From positions 62,001 to 126,000 of the forward strand of contig NZ_JAJSLW010000012.1 of assembly GCF_021729145.1 (NCBI RefSeq): a DNA stretch of 64,000 nt, given 5' to 3'. Positions 1 through 9,422 of this stretch are shown in pieces. Each line of letters begins with the position of its first letter. Positions within the stretch are counted from its first letter, which is position 1. The DNA comes from Membranihabitans maritimus (GTDB lineage: Bacteria > Bacteroidota > Bacteroidia > Chitinophagales > Saprospiraceae). The translations under genes and the position numbers were made by a program. A model generated the notes under the pieces. It ran no database searches, was not told the origin of the DNA, and saw only the letters and a list, made by a program, of their open reading frames with translations.

Positions 1-120
1 GAAAGTAAAAGGGGATAGTCTTTTTTAGTAATACAGAAAAGATATGCCGGTAAATAGGATCGGGTCCAATGTTTTTATTTGAAAATATTATAAGCTTCTT
101 TCTCGCGTTTTCCCATCTGG

Positions 121-972
121 TTATTCAGGGTGTAAAATATGCCCGCACTTAAAGCAATGAACAGCAGATTGATAATGGCCTTCGCATCCGCAATTTGGGC
201 AAGAAATGCTGGAATGCTTTACCTTTTGCGTACCTCTGATAAATTCAGTGGATATTATTCCCGTGGGGACAGCAATGACAGCGTAACCCAGTATCATGGC
301 TATAGCAGCCAGAAACTGACCTGTAGCAGTAATGGGTGCGATATCTCCATACCCCACAGTGGTGAGGGTAACGATTGCCCAGTAAATGCTTCGCGGAATA
401 CTATTGAAACCTTCATTTATAGGGGATTCAAGTAAGTATAATAGTGTGCCGAGTATAGTCACAACAGATAGTACAAATATTAAGAAAACGATTATTTTCC
501 TGGAACTGGACCTCATTGCGTTGAGAATTCGGGAACCGTCGTCTACAAATTTGTACATTCCGAGTATTCTGAATACCCTTAGGAGACGCAAAGCCCTGAT
601 AACAATTAATACTTGTGTGCCGGTAAAAAAGAGCGACACGTATGTGGGTAGAATGGACAGTAAGTCCACTACCCCAAAAAAGGATGTAGCATACTTTATC
701 GGTTTGTAGACACAAAAAAGTCGGAAAATATATTCAATGGTAAAAAAAACAGTAAAGAACCATTCTGCTATAAGTAATTCATCCCCATATACTTCATGGT
801 AATAGGGAACGCTGTCTATCATAACTATAATGACGCTACATAAAATAAATATTAGTAGAAGAAGGTCAAACCATTTTCCCGCAGGCGTGTCGGCCTCGAA
901 AATAATTTCATGGGCTTTAGCCCTGAAATTATCAAAACGGGTTTTATTATTTGGTGGTGGCGTTCTTGGCAT
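121..972 (-). CDS. Voltage-gated potassium channel (ion transporter family) with C-terminal zinc ribbon
   Basis: This is a six-helix cation channel subunit, expected to form an inner-membrane tetramer passing K+. The selectivity filter TVGYGD is at about residues 205-210. An S4-like segment with regularly spaced arginines (about 126-135) points to voltage sensing. The length of 283 aa is normal for prokaryotic Kv channels. After the last helix a cytosolic tail carries two Cys pairs (C258/C261 and C273/C276) that look like a small zinc ribbon. It lies downstream of the ABC operon on the same strand, but a 400-bp gap suggests separate transcription. K+ selectivity is read from the motif; the role of the zinc ribbon is inferred. 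Confidence 0.9.
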   Translation of the reverse strand: MPRTPPPNNKTRFDNFRAKAHEIIFEADTPAGKWFDLLLLIFILCSVIIVMIDSVPYYHEVYGDELLIAEWFFTVFFTIEYIFRLFCVYKPIKYATSFFGVVDLLSILPTYVSLFFTGTQVLIVIRALRLLRVFRILGMYKFVDDGSRILNAMRSSSRKIIVFLIFVLSVVTILGTLLYLLESPINEGFNSIPRSIYWAIVTLTTVGYGDIAPITATGQFLAAIAMILGYAVIAVPTGIISTEFIRGTQKVKHSSISCPNCGCEGHYQSAVHCFKCGHILHPE

Positions 973-1372
973 ACCTGTTAATCCTTAATCCATATATTAG
1001 GCCTTAGAATTGCTTTATTATGTATTTTATTGAAAATCATGAGATTACAGGTTTGTTGGGTAGTGATGTCTATGAAACCAATACTAAAAAGGGAAAGATA
1101 AATATTTTTTTGTAGACTATATTGGAACTTGAGTCGGAAATCTATTAACCTTTACCTCTTGAGTAGGTATGGTTTTTGATGAAGAGAAAGGAGCATGGAT
1201 TAAGCTGGCCCTGTTTTGACCTGGGATTTTTCCGTCCTATGCGTATGGGAAGATTGGTGCCCGCTATACGTTGGAATTGTGATATCGGATTATACCTTTG
1301 CCATCATATATCAAAACGGGTTTTTATTATGGCTTTTGTGATAACATATTCAACTTGTAGTAAATTATTCGG
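973..1372. other. Intergenic region, no gene seen
   Basis: This 400-bp gap separates the end of the ABC operon from the start of the K+ channel gene; both run leftwards. It should hold the channel promoter and the end of the operon transcript. I found no convincing hairpin terminator, RNA gene or plausible protein. A 67-codon open frame on the plus strand has no recognisable features. Confidence 0.5.
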
Positions 1373-2062
1373 TTATTGAATCAACCGGTATGGATTTTTT
1401 CTTACAATTGTACCGTCCCTGAGATTGATGATCCTGTTGCTGTATGAAGCCATTTCATCAGAGTGGGTAACCTGGATAATGGTGACCCCATCATTCTCAT
1501 TTAACCTTTTGAAAAGTTCCATGATTTGTTGACTCTGTTCGGAATGCAGGTTTCCCGTTGGTTCGTCCGCTAGCAATAGACGGGGGCCGCCAATGATAGC
1601 GCGCGCTACGCCCACTACTTGTTGTTGTCCGCCGGAAAGCTGAGAGGGAAAGAGATCTTTTTTAGCTACCATATTGAACCGATCGAGCATATCAGCTACC
1701 ATGGCTTTGCGTTCTTTGGTTTTTACTTTCCTGTAGAGGAGGGGCATTTCAATATTTTCGTAAACAGTGAGTTCATCCAGAAGATGATATGCCTGGAATA
1801 CAAACCCGATATGGCTACGATGATATTGTGATTTTTTCTTTTCAGATAATTGATGAACCGGTTCATTCAAAAAATAGTGCTCCCCTTCCGAGGGTTCATC
1901 CAGGAAGCCAAGAATATTCAGGAGCGTGGATTTCCCTGCTCCACTAGGGCCCATAATTGTGATAAATTCTCCTTCGGAAATATCGAGATCTATATTTTTC
2001 AGGATGAAAGTGCGCTGAAATTTTTTGTCTACGTACTTGTCAATGTTTCTGAGTCGGATCAT
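1373..2062 (-). CDS. ABC transporter ATP-binding protein (MacB/LolD type), diverged
   Basis: This is the nucleotide-binding subunit expected to power the FtsX-type permeases encoded just upstream in the same operon. Walker A GPSGAGKST is at residues 38-46, followed by the LSGGQ signature, the Walker B segment [10 protein letters not shown] and the H-loop histidine (VTHSD). The length of 229 aa is typical. Two positions are unusual. The residues after the signature read QQVVGVARA rather than the common QQRVAIARA, and the D-loop reads GNLHS instead of GNLDS. The other ATPase of the locus at 12 kb keeps the consensus at both places. It is the last gene of the operon, 29 bp after the preceding permease. 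Confidence 0.92.
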   Translation of the reverse strand: MIRLRNIDKYVDKKFQRTFILKNIDLDISEGEFITIMGPSGAGKSTLLNILGFLDEPSEGEHYFLNEPVHQLSEKKKSQYHRSHIGFVFQAYHLLDELTVYENIEMPLLYRKVKTKERKAMVADMLDRFNMVAKKDLFPSQLSGGQQQVVGVARAIIGGPRLLLADEPTGNLHSEQSQQIMELFKRLNENDGVTIIQVTHSDEMASYSNRIINLRDGTIVRKNPYRLIQ

Positions 2063-2091
2063 AATAATTGATTTTTAATAAGTATTAGGAA

Positions 2092-4518
2092 TCACTCATT
2101 CCTTAGTGAATTCACCGGGTCCGCCATCGCCGCTCGCAGTGATTGTCCACTGACGGTAATCATAGCGATCACTACTGCTACTACTCCTGCTGCGGCAAAT
2201 ATCCACCACTGCAAATCGATCCGGTATGCAAATCCCTGAAGCCATCGGTTCATGGCATACCAGGCGATGGGTGTGGCGATAACTATAGCGATCAATACCA
2301 GGCGAATAAAGTCTTTGGAAAGTAAAGCGACTATGCTGGTGACGGAAGCACCTAGGAGCTTGCGAATGCCGATTTCCTTAATGCGTTGGTTTATCGACAG
2401 ATGGACCATGCCCAACAGGCCGATGCAACAGATAATGATCGCAAGTAGGGTGGCGATATCTACCAGTTTTTGCCACCGCAACTCCTGTCTGTATTGTTTT
2501 GCATTCAACTCATCCAGAAAGTCGTACTTGAATACTGCATTGGGCATTATAGCTTTGTATACCATTTCCAATTCATTAATAGCTTCCCGTTGTTTTGATT
2601 TTTGAAATTTGATCAAAATATCCCCATACGGAACTTGTGCCATAGAAATGACCATGGGTTTAATGGACTCCCTGAGTGACCCGAAGTGAAAATCTTTCAC
2701 CACCCCGATTATTGTTTTCGTAGGTTTGCCTTCATATTCAATCAATTCTATCGATTTTCCCACAGGGTCTGATAAATTACTTGCATTCACAAAAGTTTCG
2801 TTGACGATCACTGAATTTGTTAGGTCGGTTGCAAAATCCGGAGAAAAATTTCGTCCCACGAGTAAAGGGATTTCAACATCGGGCAAATAGTTGTCATCAA
2901 CACTTTTAAATGAAGATTCTATTCGTTTATTATTGACCATGACCCCGCCCGAGGATTGATTGCGAATATAAGAGATGGACATTATAGCCGGTTCTCTGGA
3001 TAATTCGTCCTTCAGTACATTCCCGATAGCAGCGTAATCCCTGTTTCCCGAAATCCTTGTGGTAATAATTTGTGCGGGGTTATACCCCAGATCTTTGGTG
3101 CGTACATAATCCATTTGTGAGTGAAATACAATGGCGACGATGAGTAAGAATATTCCCAGGGAAAATTGAAAGACGATCAACCCGCGTCCGACAACATTTT
3201 GGCCGATTTGTTTGAGTTTGTTGTATAATACTTCAGACGGCTGAAACCTGGAAAGTACAAAAGCCGGATAAAGGCCCGTGATCAATATGACCGATCCGAA
3301 AATCAATAACAAATAGCCTCCCATTTCTATATTGAAAAATTGTTCGAATGCAAATTGCTTTGCCGTCAGGGAATTGAATATCGGGATCAATTGCCTTATG
3401 GCCAAAAGGGAAAGTAAAAATGAAATACCGCAAAGTAATCCCGACTCCAAAAGGAATTGAAAAATAATCTGGATTTTATTACTTCCTGATATTTTTCTGA
3501 TCCCTATTTCCTTTGCCCTGTTCAGGGCGGTGGCAATGGTAATATTGATGAAATTGATGCTCGCCAGGATCAAAATAAGCAAAGCAATAACTAGAAATGC
3601 GATGGAATATATGGGGGTACTGGTGTCTACAATTCCCGATTCTCCATTAAAGTCATTACCGCTTAAAAGGGGTTCCAAATGCACGTCCGAAATATTCTGT
3701 AATCCATAATTGATTTTGGAATCAAATCCGTATCGGGCGATGTTCTGTTCCACCTGGTCCCTGGCATGAGTGGCAAACACACGATTGAATTGCTGCTCTA
3801 TCCTTTCCCGATTTGAAGCAGGTTCCAAAACCACGAATGTGCCCAGGTAGGTATTCAACCAATTGGTGTCGGTAAAGGCAAGCTCTAAAAATTCAAACGG
3901 AAGCAAAATGTCAAATTGAATGGAAGAGTTCTTCGGAGGATCTTTGGCTATTGCTGAAACTACCAGGGGTTTTTCTAATCGTTGGTACGAAGGGTCGGAT
4001 TCCATACGCAATACCCTGCCAACCACATCGGTGGAGTTGAAAAGTCGCATGGCGGTACTTGCGGAAAGCACCGCTCCGTTCACATCTTTTAATGCTGTGA
4101 GAGCAGTACCGTGTACCAAAGGGAAAGTAAAGACCTCAAAGAAACTGGTATCTACAAAAAGTGTATTTAAAAGCAGGGTTTTCTCAGCGGTAGAGACCTC
4201 GCTGGAAATTCCACCACCCATTACCCGGGTAAATTTTCTTATTTCGGGGACGGCTTCTTTAAATGCCCGTCCCTGTATCTGCCCCGTTGTCCCTACGGTT
4301 TGGACAATGGCTCCTTTGTGCTCCACTAAATTTGTGGTGATGCGGTACAGGTTTGGATTATTGGTATGAAAATCATCATAACCGTGTTCTTCATCCCAAT
4401 ACATTACCGCGAGAAGCAAACAGGTAATGGCCACCGTCATGCCCACAATATTTATGGTGGAATAGAACCTGTTTTTCCAAAGGTTCTGCCAGGCCATTTT
4501 AAGATGGGTCTTTAGCAT
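2092..4518 (-). CDS. ABC transporter permease, double MacB_PCD/FtsX type (permease 4 of the operon)
   Basis: An inner-membrane permease of the MacB/FtsX family in the double-length form common in Bacteroidota (808 aa). It has an N-terminal helix, a large periplasmic core domain, an FtsX helix bundle at about 310-440 with AKEIGIRKISGS, a second periplasmic domain and a second bundle at about 690-800 with KEIGIRKLLGAS. Such permeases usually use ATP to drive conformational work across the envelope, such as export through an adaptor and TolC, rather than classic import. The substrate is unknown. The last 209 bp are almost identical to those of the permease at 7011-9368, whereas the N-terminal halves differ strongly. 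Confidence 0.9.
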   Translation of the reverse strand: MLKTHLKMAWQNLWKNRFYSTINIVGMTVAITCLLLAVMYWDEEHGYDDFHTNNPNLYRITTNLVEHKGAIVQTVGTTGQIQGRAFKEAVPEIRKFTRVMGGGISSEVSTAEKTLLLNTLFVDTSFFEVFTFPLVHGTALTALKDVNGAVLSASTAMRLFNSTDVVGRVLRMESDPSYQRLEKPLVVSAIAKDPPKNSSIQFDILLPFEFLELAFTDTNWLNTYLGTFVVLEPASNRERIEQQFNRVFATHARDQVEQNIARYGFDSKINYGLQNISDVHLEPLLSGNDFNGESGIVDTSTPIYSIAFLVIALLILILASINFINITIATALNRAKEIGIRKISGSNKIQIIFQFLLESGLLCGISFLLSLLAIRQLIPIFNSLTAKQFAFEQFFNIEMGGYLLLIFGSVILITGLYPAFVLSRFQPSEVLYNKLKQIGQNVVGRGLIVFQFSLGIFLLIVAIVFHSQMDYVRTKDLGYNPAQIITTRISGNRDYAAIGNVLKDELSREPAIMSISYIRNQSSGGVMVNNKRIESSFKSVDDNYLPDVEIPLLVGRNFSPDFATDLTNSVIVNETFVNASNLSDPVGKSIELIEYEGKPTKTIIGVVKDFHFGSLRESIKPMVISMAQVPYGDILIKFQKSKQREAINELEMVYKAIMPNAVFKYDFLDELNAKQYRQELRWQKLVDIATLLAIIICCIGLLGMVHLSINQRIKEIGIRKLLGASVTSIVALLSKDFIRLVLIAIVIATPIAWYAMNRWLQGFAYRIDLQWWIFAAAGVVAVVIAMITVSGQSLRAAMADPVNSLRNE
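2111..2319 (-). repeat. Near-identical 209-bp block, copy A (3' end of a permease gene)
   Basis: Aligned by eye without gaps to 7030-7238, this block differs at only 4 of 209 positions. It encodes the final transmembrane region and C-terminus of the permease. The match stops abruptly at its upstream side, where the two genes become clearly different. This is what recent gene conversion between paralogues would leave. Confidence 0.85.
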
Positions 4519-4530
4519 GGTTTTTTATTT

Positions 4531-6999
4531 TTAATCATTTCTTAAAGAATCCGCCGGATTTACATAGGTAGTTTTTATCGATTGAGATAATATGGACAAT
4601 AAAGCAATGGCCATTACCAATAGCAAGGGTAGTATGAACATCCACATATTCATAGGGGTATGAAAGGCAAACCCATTCAACCAATTCCTTGCCAAAAAGT
4701 AAACAACAGGGATGATCAGTACTCCGGAGAGCAGTATCAGCACCAATAATTTTTTGGGAATTATCAGCAAGACCTGAGCCGTTGATGCGCCCATTACTTT
4801 TCTTATACTAATTTCTTTTATCTTCTCCAACGCCATATGGGATCCAATACCAAAAAGCCCAAGGGCTGCAATGAAAATGGCAAGACCGGAAAATAGTAAG
4901 CAAATAAAACCCAGTTTCAATTCGGCGTTGTATTGTTGATTGAAATACATATCCAAAAAGAAATAGTTAAAAGGATCGTGGGGGAAAAGTTTTTTGTACT
5001 CGTTTTTAATTGCATTGATGGCGGGTTGTATTTGATGACCATCTATATTGATCGTCAAATAGTTGGAGGAATAGTCGTCCGGATATATAAACATAATGTT
5101 CTCATATCCCATTTGCAGGGACTGATGATGGTAATCCGCCATAACGCCGATGACATCTCCGATGCGATCGGCGGGGCCATATTTAAATATTATTTTCTTA
5201 TGAATGATTTCCACAGGATCGGCATACCCCAATGCTTTGGCCGTAGATCGATTAATGATCACAGGGTGTATTCTCGGATCGCCATTCTCTATAAGCGGAA
5301 AGAATGTACTTTGATCCTCTTCGGAAAAGTCTTCACCTGCAACCAATTCGATTTTGTATGTTTTTAGAAAATCGTGGTCTACGGACATAAATTTCAAAGG
5401 TACGCTATTGGTTTTTTCTTCTCCCAGATTTCGAATGGCGTCCACGGTGGACAAGGGTTTGCCGGGGATATCCGTACTTTGAGTCGTAGAATTAATAAAG
5501 GGGTTTCGTGAAATTTCTTCCTTAAAGACTTTGATTTTTTGGAGCACATTCGAGTCTACATCTATGGGCGCATTCAAGACCAGGTTTTGGTCCGCCTGGA
5601 ATCCCAATTCTTTATTTTGCATAAAATATAGCTGTTTGTACACAATATACGTTCCGGAGATGAGGGCTAAGGCAATGGCGAATTGGGTAATGACAAGTGC
5701 CTTTCTCATATTGGCTCCTTGAATGGTTTTATGAAATTTTCCCTTTAGGACCGTTATGGGTTTGTATCCTGACAATACAAACGCAGGATAAAGCCCGGCC
5801 AATAATCCGCCGCCCAGAAATATAGTGATAATTACAATCCAAAAACCGGGTTGTAACCAAATGGACAAAGAGAGAATTTCCGCTCCGGCCAGATTATTGA
5901 ACGGTTTTATTGCCAAAGAGATTAATACAAGGGAAAGGGCAACCCCAACAAAATTTAAAATCAGGGATTCGCAAAGAAATTGATAAATCAAGGTGTAGCG
6001 TTTCGCCCCTACTACTTTTTTGATGCCGACCTCTCTGGCTCTTTCAAGTGATTTGGATGTGGAGAGATTTATAAAATTGATCTGGGCAATACCAATGACA
6101 AACAGGGCAATGATCATCAAAAAATGCAATGATCCCTTGTTGGCACTGGGAGACATTTCTTTGCTCAGGTGAGAAGTTAGGTGAATTTCGTGAACAGGTT
6201 GCAAGCCCATACGGGCTTTGAAACCGTGTTCGGTCATAATCTCGTTCATGTGGATGTCAACAAATGCAGACATCTTCGAGGCCAGAGACTCAGGATTCGT
6301 CCCAGGCTTTAAGGATATATAAGTATAAAATTCCGGCCAAACCCAAATGGTCTCAAGAGGAAAATCAAGACTGGACAAAGACATCAATATGTCAAAATTC
6401 AGGTGTGTGTTTTGGGGCAGATCCTGAAATACACCGGTAACCGTGATTTCATGATCACTATTGATTGTCAAAGTCTTACCAACAGGATCTTGATTGCCAA
6501 AAATCTGTTTTGCCATACGAGCGGATATTATCAAATCGTATGGATCATCCAGGGCCGTCTTTGGGTCGCCTTGCAGTAGTGGAATATTAAAGATGTCCAA
6601 TAGAATACCGTCGGCAAAATAGAAATTGTAGTCCTTAAGATTTGAAAGAGCCCGTGCACCATTATCGGTCTCATAAGATAATATGCCCCGGACATTCATT
6701 AATTTGGTGTCGACGATACGTGCCATCTGCTCCACTTCCGGAAATTCATTGACCATGGCCGGACCAACGGCCGGATGGTTGGCGGCGGAAGTGGCAAAAA
6801 AATCCTCGCCGTAGTTGGATTCCAAAGTGACTCTGAAAGCATTTTCCAAATTTTGATCGTAACTTTTTTCAAAGGAAACATAGCGGGTCAATAATAGAAA
6901 AGCCGTTATCCCCAGGGCCAAACCGGATATGTTAATTAGGGTGAATACCTTGTTCCTCAAGAAGAAACGGAGTGCGATTTTTAAATGGTATTGTAGCAT
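4531..6999 (-). CDS. ABC transporter permease, double MacB_PCD/FtsX type (permease 3 of the operon)
   Basis: A double-length FtsX/MacB permease of 822 aa. The N-terminus shows the family pattern of a basic stretch and a membrane helix, then a periplasmic domain. The first FtsX bundle starts near residue 300 with AREVGIKKVVGA, and the second near 680 with KEISIRKVMGAS. It is the most divergent of the four at the C-terminus, ending VNPADSLRND, and does not share the near-identical 3' block of its neighbours. It lies 12 bp after the next upstream permease and 12 bp before the next downstream one, so it is probably co-transcribed. The substrate is unknown. Confidence 0.9.
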   Translation of the reverse strand: MLQYHLKIALRFFLRNKVFTLINISGLALGITAFLLLTRYVSFEKSYDQNLENAFRVTLESNYGEDFFATSAANHPAVGPAMVNEFPEVEQMARIVDTKLMNVRGILSYETDNGARALSNLKDYNFYFADGILLDIFNIPLLQGDPKTALDDPYDLIISARMAKQIFGNQDPVGKTLTINSDHEITVTGVFQDLPQNTHLNFDILMSLSSLDFPLETIWVWPEFYTYISLKPGTNPESLASKMSAFVDIHMNEIMTEHGFKARMGLQPVHEIHLTSHLSKEMSPSANKGSLHFLMIIALFVIGIAQINFINLSTSKSLERAREVGIKKVVGAKRYTLIYQFLCESLILNFVGVALSLVLISLAIKPFNNLAGAEILSLSIWLQPGFWIVIITIFLGGGLLAGLYPAFVLSGYKPITVLKGKFHKTIQGANMRKALVITQFAIALALISGTYIVYKQLYFMQNKELGFQADQNLVLNAPIDVDSNVLQKIKVFKEEISRNPFINSTTQSTDIPGKPLSTVDAIRNLGEEKTNSVPLKFMSVDHDFLKTYKIELVAGEDFSEEDQSTFFPLIENGDPRIHPVIINRSTAKALGYADPVEIIHKKIIFKYGPADRIGDVIGVMADYHHQSLQMGYENIMFIYPDDYSSNYLTINIDGHQIQPAINAIKNEYKKLFPHDPFNYFFLDMYFNQQYNAELKLGFICLLFSGLAIFIAALGLFGIGSHMALEKIKEISIRKVMGASTAQVLLIIPKKLLVLILLSGVLIIPVVYFLARNWLNGFAFHTPMNMWMFILPLLLVMAIALLSILSQSIKTTYVNPADSLRND

Positions 7000-7010
7000 G
7001 TCAAATTGTT

Positions 7011-9368
7011 TTATTCTGTTCGTAAACTTTTCACCGGGTCAGCCATCGCCGCTCGCAGTGATTGTCCACTGACGGTAATCATAGCAATCACTACTGCTAC
7101 TAGTCCTGCTGCGGCAAGTATCCACCACTGCAAATCGATCCGGTATGCAAATCCCTGAAGCCATCGGTTCATGGCATACCAGGCGATGGGTGTGGCGATA
7201 ACTATAGCGATCAATACCAGGCGAATAAAGTCTTTGGATAATAGTGCTACTACGTTCCCAACGGAAGCACCGAGCACTTTCCGGATGCCAATTTCTTTGG
7301 TGCGCTGACGAGCGGTATGTGCAGCCAGTCCAAAGAGACCAAGGCAGGAAATAAGTATGGCAAGCCCTGCAAAATACCTGGAGAGGGTAGCCACTCGTTG
7401 TTCCGATGCATACTGTGCCTGGAAATTTTCATTCAGAAATTCGAATTCAAAGGGGTAATCGGGATTAAAATCCTCGTAAAAAGTACGCAATGCTTCCAAA
7501 GCGTCACGTTCCTTTCCGGCTTCGATCCTCACCATGACATATTTTACGGCTTCGGGCATCAGGACCATGAATATGGGTTCGGCATTGTCATGAAGGGATT
7601 TGAAATGAAAATCTTTTACGATGCCGATTATTTTAGCCCGGCCGTTTTCTACCGTTTTGCCGATCGGATCCTCTATTCCCATAGTCCGGATTGCTGTTTC
7701 ATTGAAGATGATTCCCGCGCTGTCGGCTCCGAATTCCCGGCTAAAACCATGACCTGCGATTATCTCCATTCCCATCGTTTCGATATAGCCGTAGTCTACA
7801 CCAAAGATTTGGAACTGGGTATTATTCTTCGGATCTTTTCCTTCCCAATCCAACGTGCCGCTCCAATTCTGACCGACCATGGTATGCGTTGTACTCGATG
7901 CATTTTCTATCCCCGGTAACTTTTTGGCTTCGGATATAAAGGTCTGCAACCGGTCTTTAAGGGTTCCTTCGATATTGACTTTTACGATTTGATCCTGTTC
8001 GTAACCCATATTTTGATTTTGAATAAATTCAATTTGTTTATACACTACTACTACCGATATGATAAATAGGATGGATAGTGAAAACTGGATAACTACCAAT
8101 CCTTTTCTTGTCCAGGATTCACTGGATGTACTTCTTATTTTTTCCCGTAGAATCGTTAATGCATTGAATTTTGAAAGATAAAGGGCAGGGTAAATACCGG
8201 CCAGGATCCCTGTGAGGATGACAATGGAGGTGGCTGTTATATAAAAAGGCATATCAAGAGTCAATGTCAATTGTTTATCCACTATGGTATTGAACCGGGG
8301 AAGAAACAGCCATACCAATACTGTAGCCAAAATCAATGCTACAAAGGCCATGAGTACGGATTCGTTGATAAACTGAAATATGAAGGAATTTCTTTGGGCT
8401 CCGATTGCTTTTTTGACACCGATCTCTTGTAAACGCTGGGAAGCACGGGCTGTCGATAAATTCATGAAGTTAATACAGGCAATGATGAGAATGATCATAG
8501 CAATGACAGAGAATAATTTCACATACTGTATTCTGCCACCGGTCAATTTGCCATTTTCATATTTTCCGTGAAGGTACAGTTGTGCAAATGGAGCTAATGT
8601 AGCAGTCCGGATCGTATTTTCATCTCTGTTTTTACGGACTTTTTCAATTTTGGTCGTCAAATTTGGAATGTTCGCCCCTTCCTTGACTAATATATATACT
8701 TTGGGACCACTACTATTCCAGGTTTGTAATGAGGTCCAGGGTGGAATTTCTTTGGAGGCTTCAGTAGACAATGCAAAATCAAATTGGACCGTTGAATGTG
8801 AGGGGACATTTTCGAAAATTCCTGAAACTCGGAATTGCCTGTTTTGTTCAAATTCTACCAGTTTACCTATGACATTTTCGATAGAGCCAAATAAAGAATT
8901 AGCTAATTTCCGGGATAAAACAATGGAATTAGGGTCAGTCATCGCTTCGGTTTTGTCTCCCCGGATCAATTCGTAAGAAAAAATTTTGAAATAATCCTTA
9001 CTGACGAGTTGGCCTACGGCTTTCAGGGTGTTATTTCCAACAGAAAGGAGGTGCTCCCCAAACCATTCAGGAGGGATGGTCGAAGTAGCATATTCCACTT
9101 CAGGCATTTCTTCGGCAAGGAATTCGGCCATTGGGCCGGAAGTTTCCAAATAGGTCTGAATACCGTCAGAAAAGTCAAGATGTTCAATTACCTGGTATAT
9201 CCTGTCATGATTCTTATGGAATTTGTCCATAACCAGTTCCTCATTGACCCATAGGTAAATAAGTAGTACGCATGCCAGGCCTGTTGACAATCCGAGAAGA
9301 TTGATCAGAAAAGTACTTTTGTCTTTTTTGATATTGCGGAGGAAAAGTATGAGATAGTGCTTTATCAT
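7011..9368 (-). CDS. ABC transporter permease, double MacB_PCD/FtsX type (permease 2 of the operon)
   Basis: A double-length permease of 785 aa with the same plan as its neighbours. The first FtsX bundle begins near residue 285 with LQEIGVKKAIGA and the second near 665 with TKEIGIRKVLGAS. The large extracytoplasmic domains between the bundles would contact the adaptor protein in a MacAB-TolC-type machine. The C-terminal 70 residues are nearly the same as in the permease at 2092-4518, down to the DNA level. The gene is preceded by a 54-bp gap and followed by an 11-bp gap. Confidence 0.9.
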   Translation of the reverse strand: MIKHYLILFLRNIKKDKSTFLINLLGLSTGLACVLLIYLWVNEELVMDKFHKNHDRIYQVIEHLDFSDGIQTYLETSGPMAEFLAEEMPEVEYATSTIPPEWFGEHLLSVGNNTLKAVGQLVSKDYFKIFSYELIRGDKTEAMTDPNSIVLSRKLANSLFGSIENVIGKLVEFEQNRQFRVSGIFENVPSHSTVQFDFALSTEASKEIPPWTSLQTWNSSGPKVYILVKEGANIPNLTTKIEKVRKNRDENTIRTATLAPFAQLYLHGKYENGKLTGGRIQYVKLFSVIAMIILIIACINFMNLSTARASQRLQEIGVKKAIGAQRNSFIFQFINESVLMAFVALILATVLVWLFLPRFNTIVDKQLTLTLDMPFYITATSIVILTGILAGIYPALYLSKFNALTILREKIRSTSSESWTRKGLVVIQFSLSILFIISVVVVYKQIEFIQNQNMGYEQDQIVKVNIEGTLKDRLQTFISEAKKLPGIENASSTTHTMVGQNWSGTLDWEGKDPKNNTQFQIFGVDYGYIETMGMEIIAGHGFSREFGADSAGIIFNETAIRTMGIEDPIGKTVENGRAKIIGIVKDFHFKSLHDNAEPIFMVLMPEAVKYVMVRIEAGKERDALEALRTFYEDFNPDYPFEFEFLNENFQAQYASEQRVATLSRYFAGLAILISCLGLFGLAAHTARQRTKEIGIRKVLGASVGNVVALLSKDFIRLVLIAIVIATPIAWYAMNRWLQGFAYRIDLQWWILAAAGLVAVVIAMITVSGQSLRAAMADPVKSLRTE
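7030..7238 (-). repeat. Near-identical 209-bp block, copy B (3' end of a permease gene)
   Basis: Partner of the block at 2111-2319, with 4 differences in 209 bp. The matching region of the permease at 9423-11858 has the same protein pattern but many more DNA differences, so this pair was homogenised more recently than the third copy. Confidence 0.85.
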
Positions 9369-9422
9369 GATTATCGAATTTTTATTTTATTCATTTTTTA
9401 CACTGCTTTTGACAGTTAATGA

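Noticed and set aside
1176-1379. 67-codon plus-strand frame in the gap after the ABC operon
   Set aside because: No recognisable motif, poor start context, and unrelated in composition to the neighbouring genes; probably chance.
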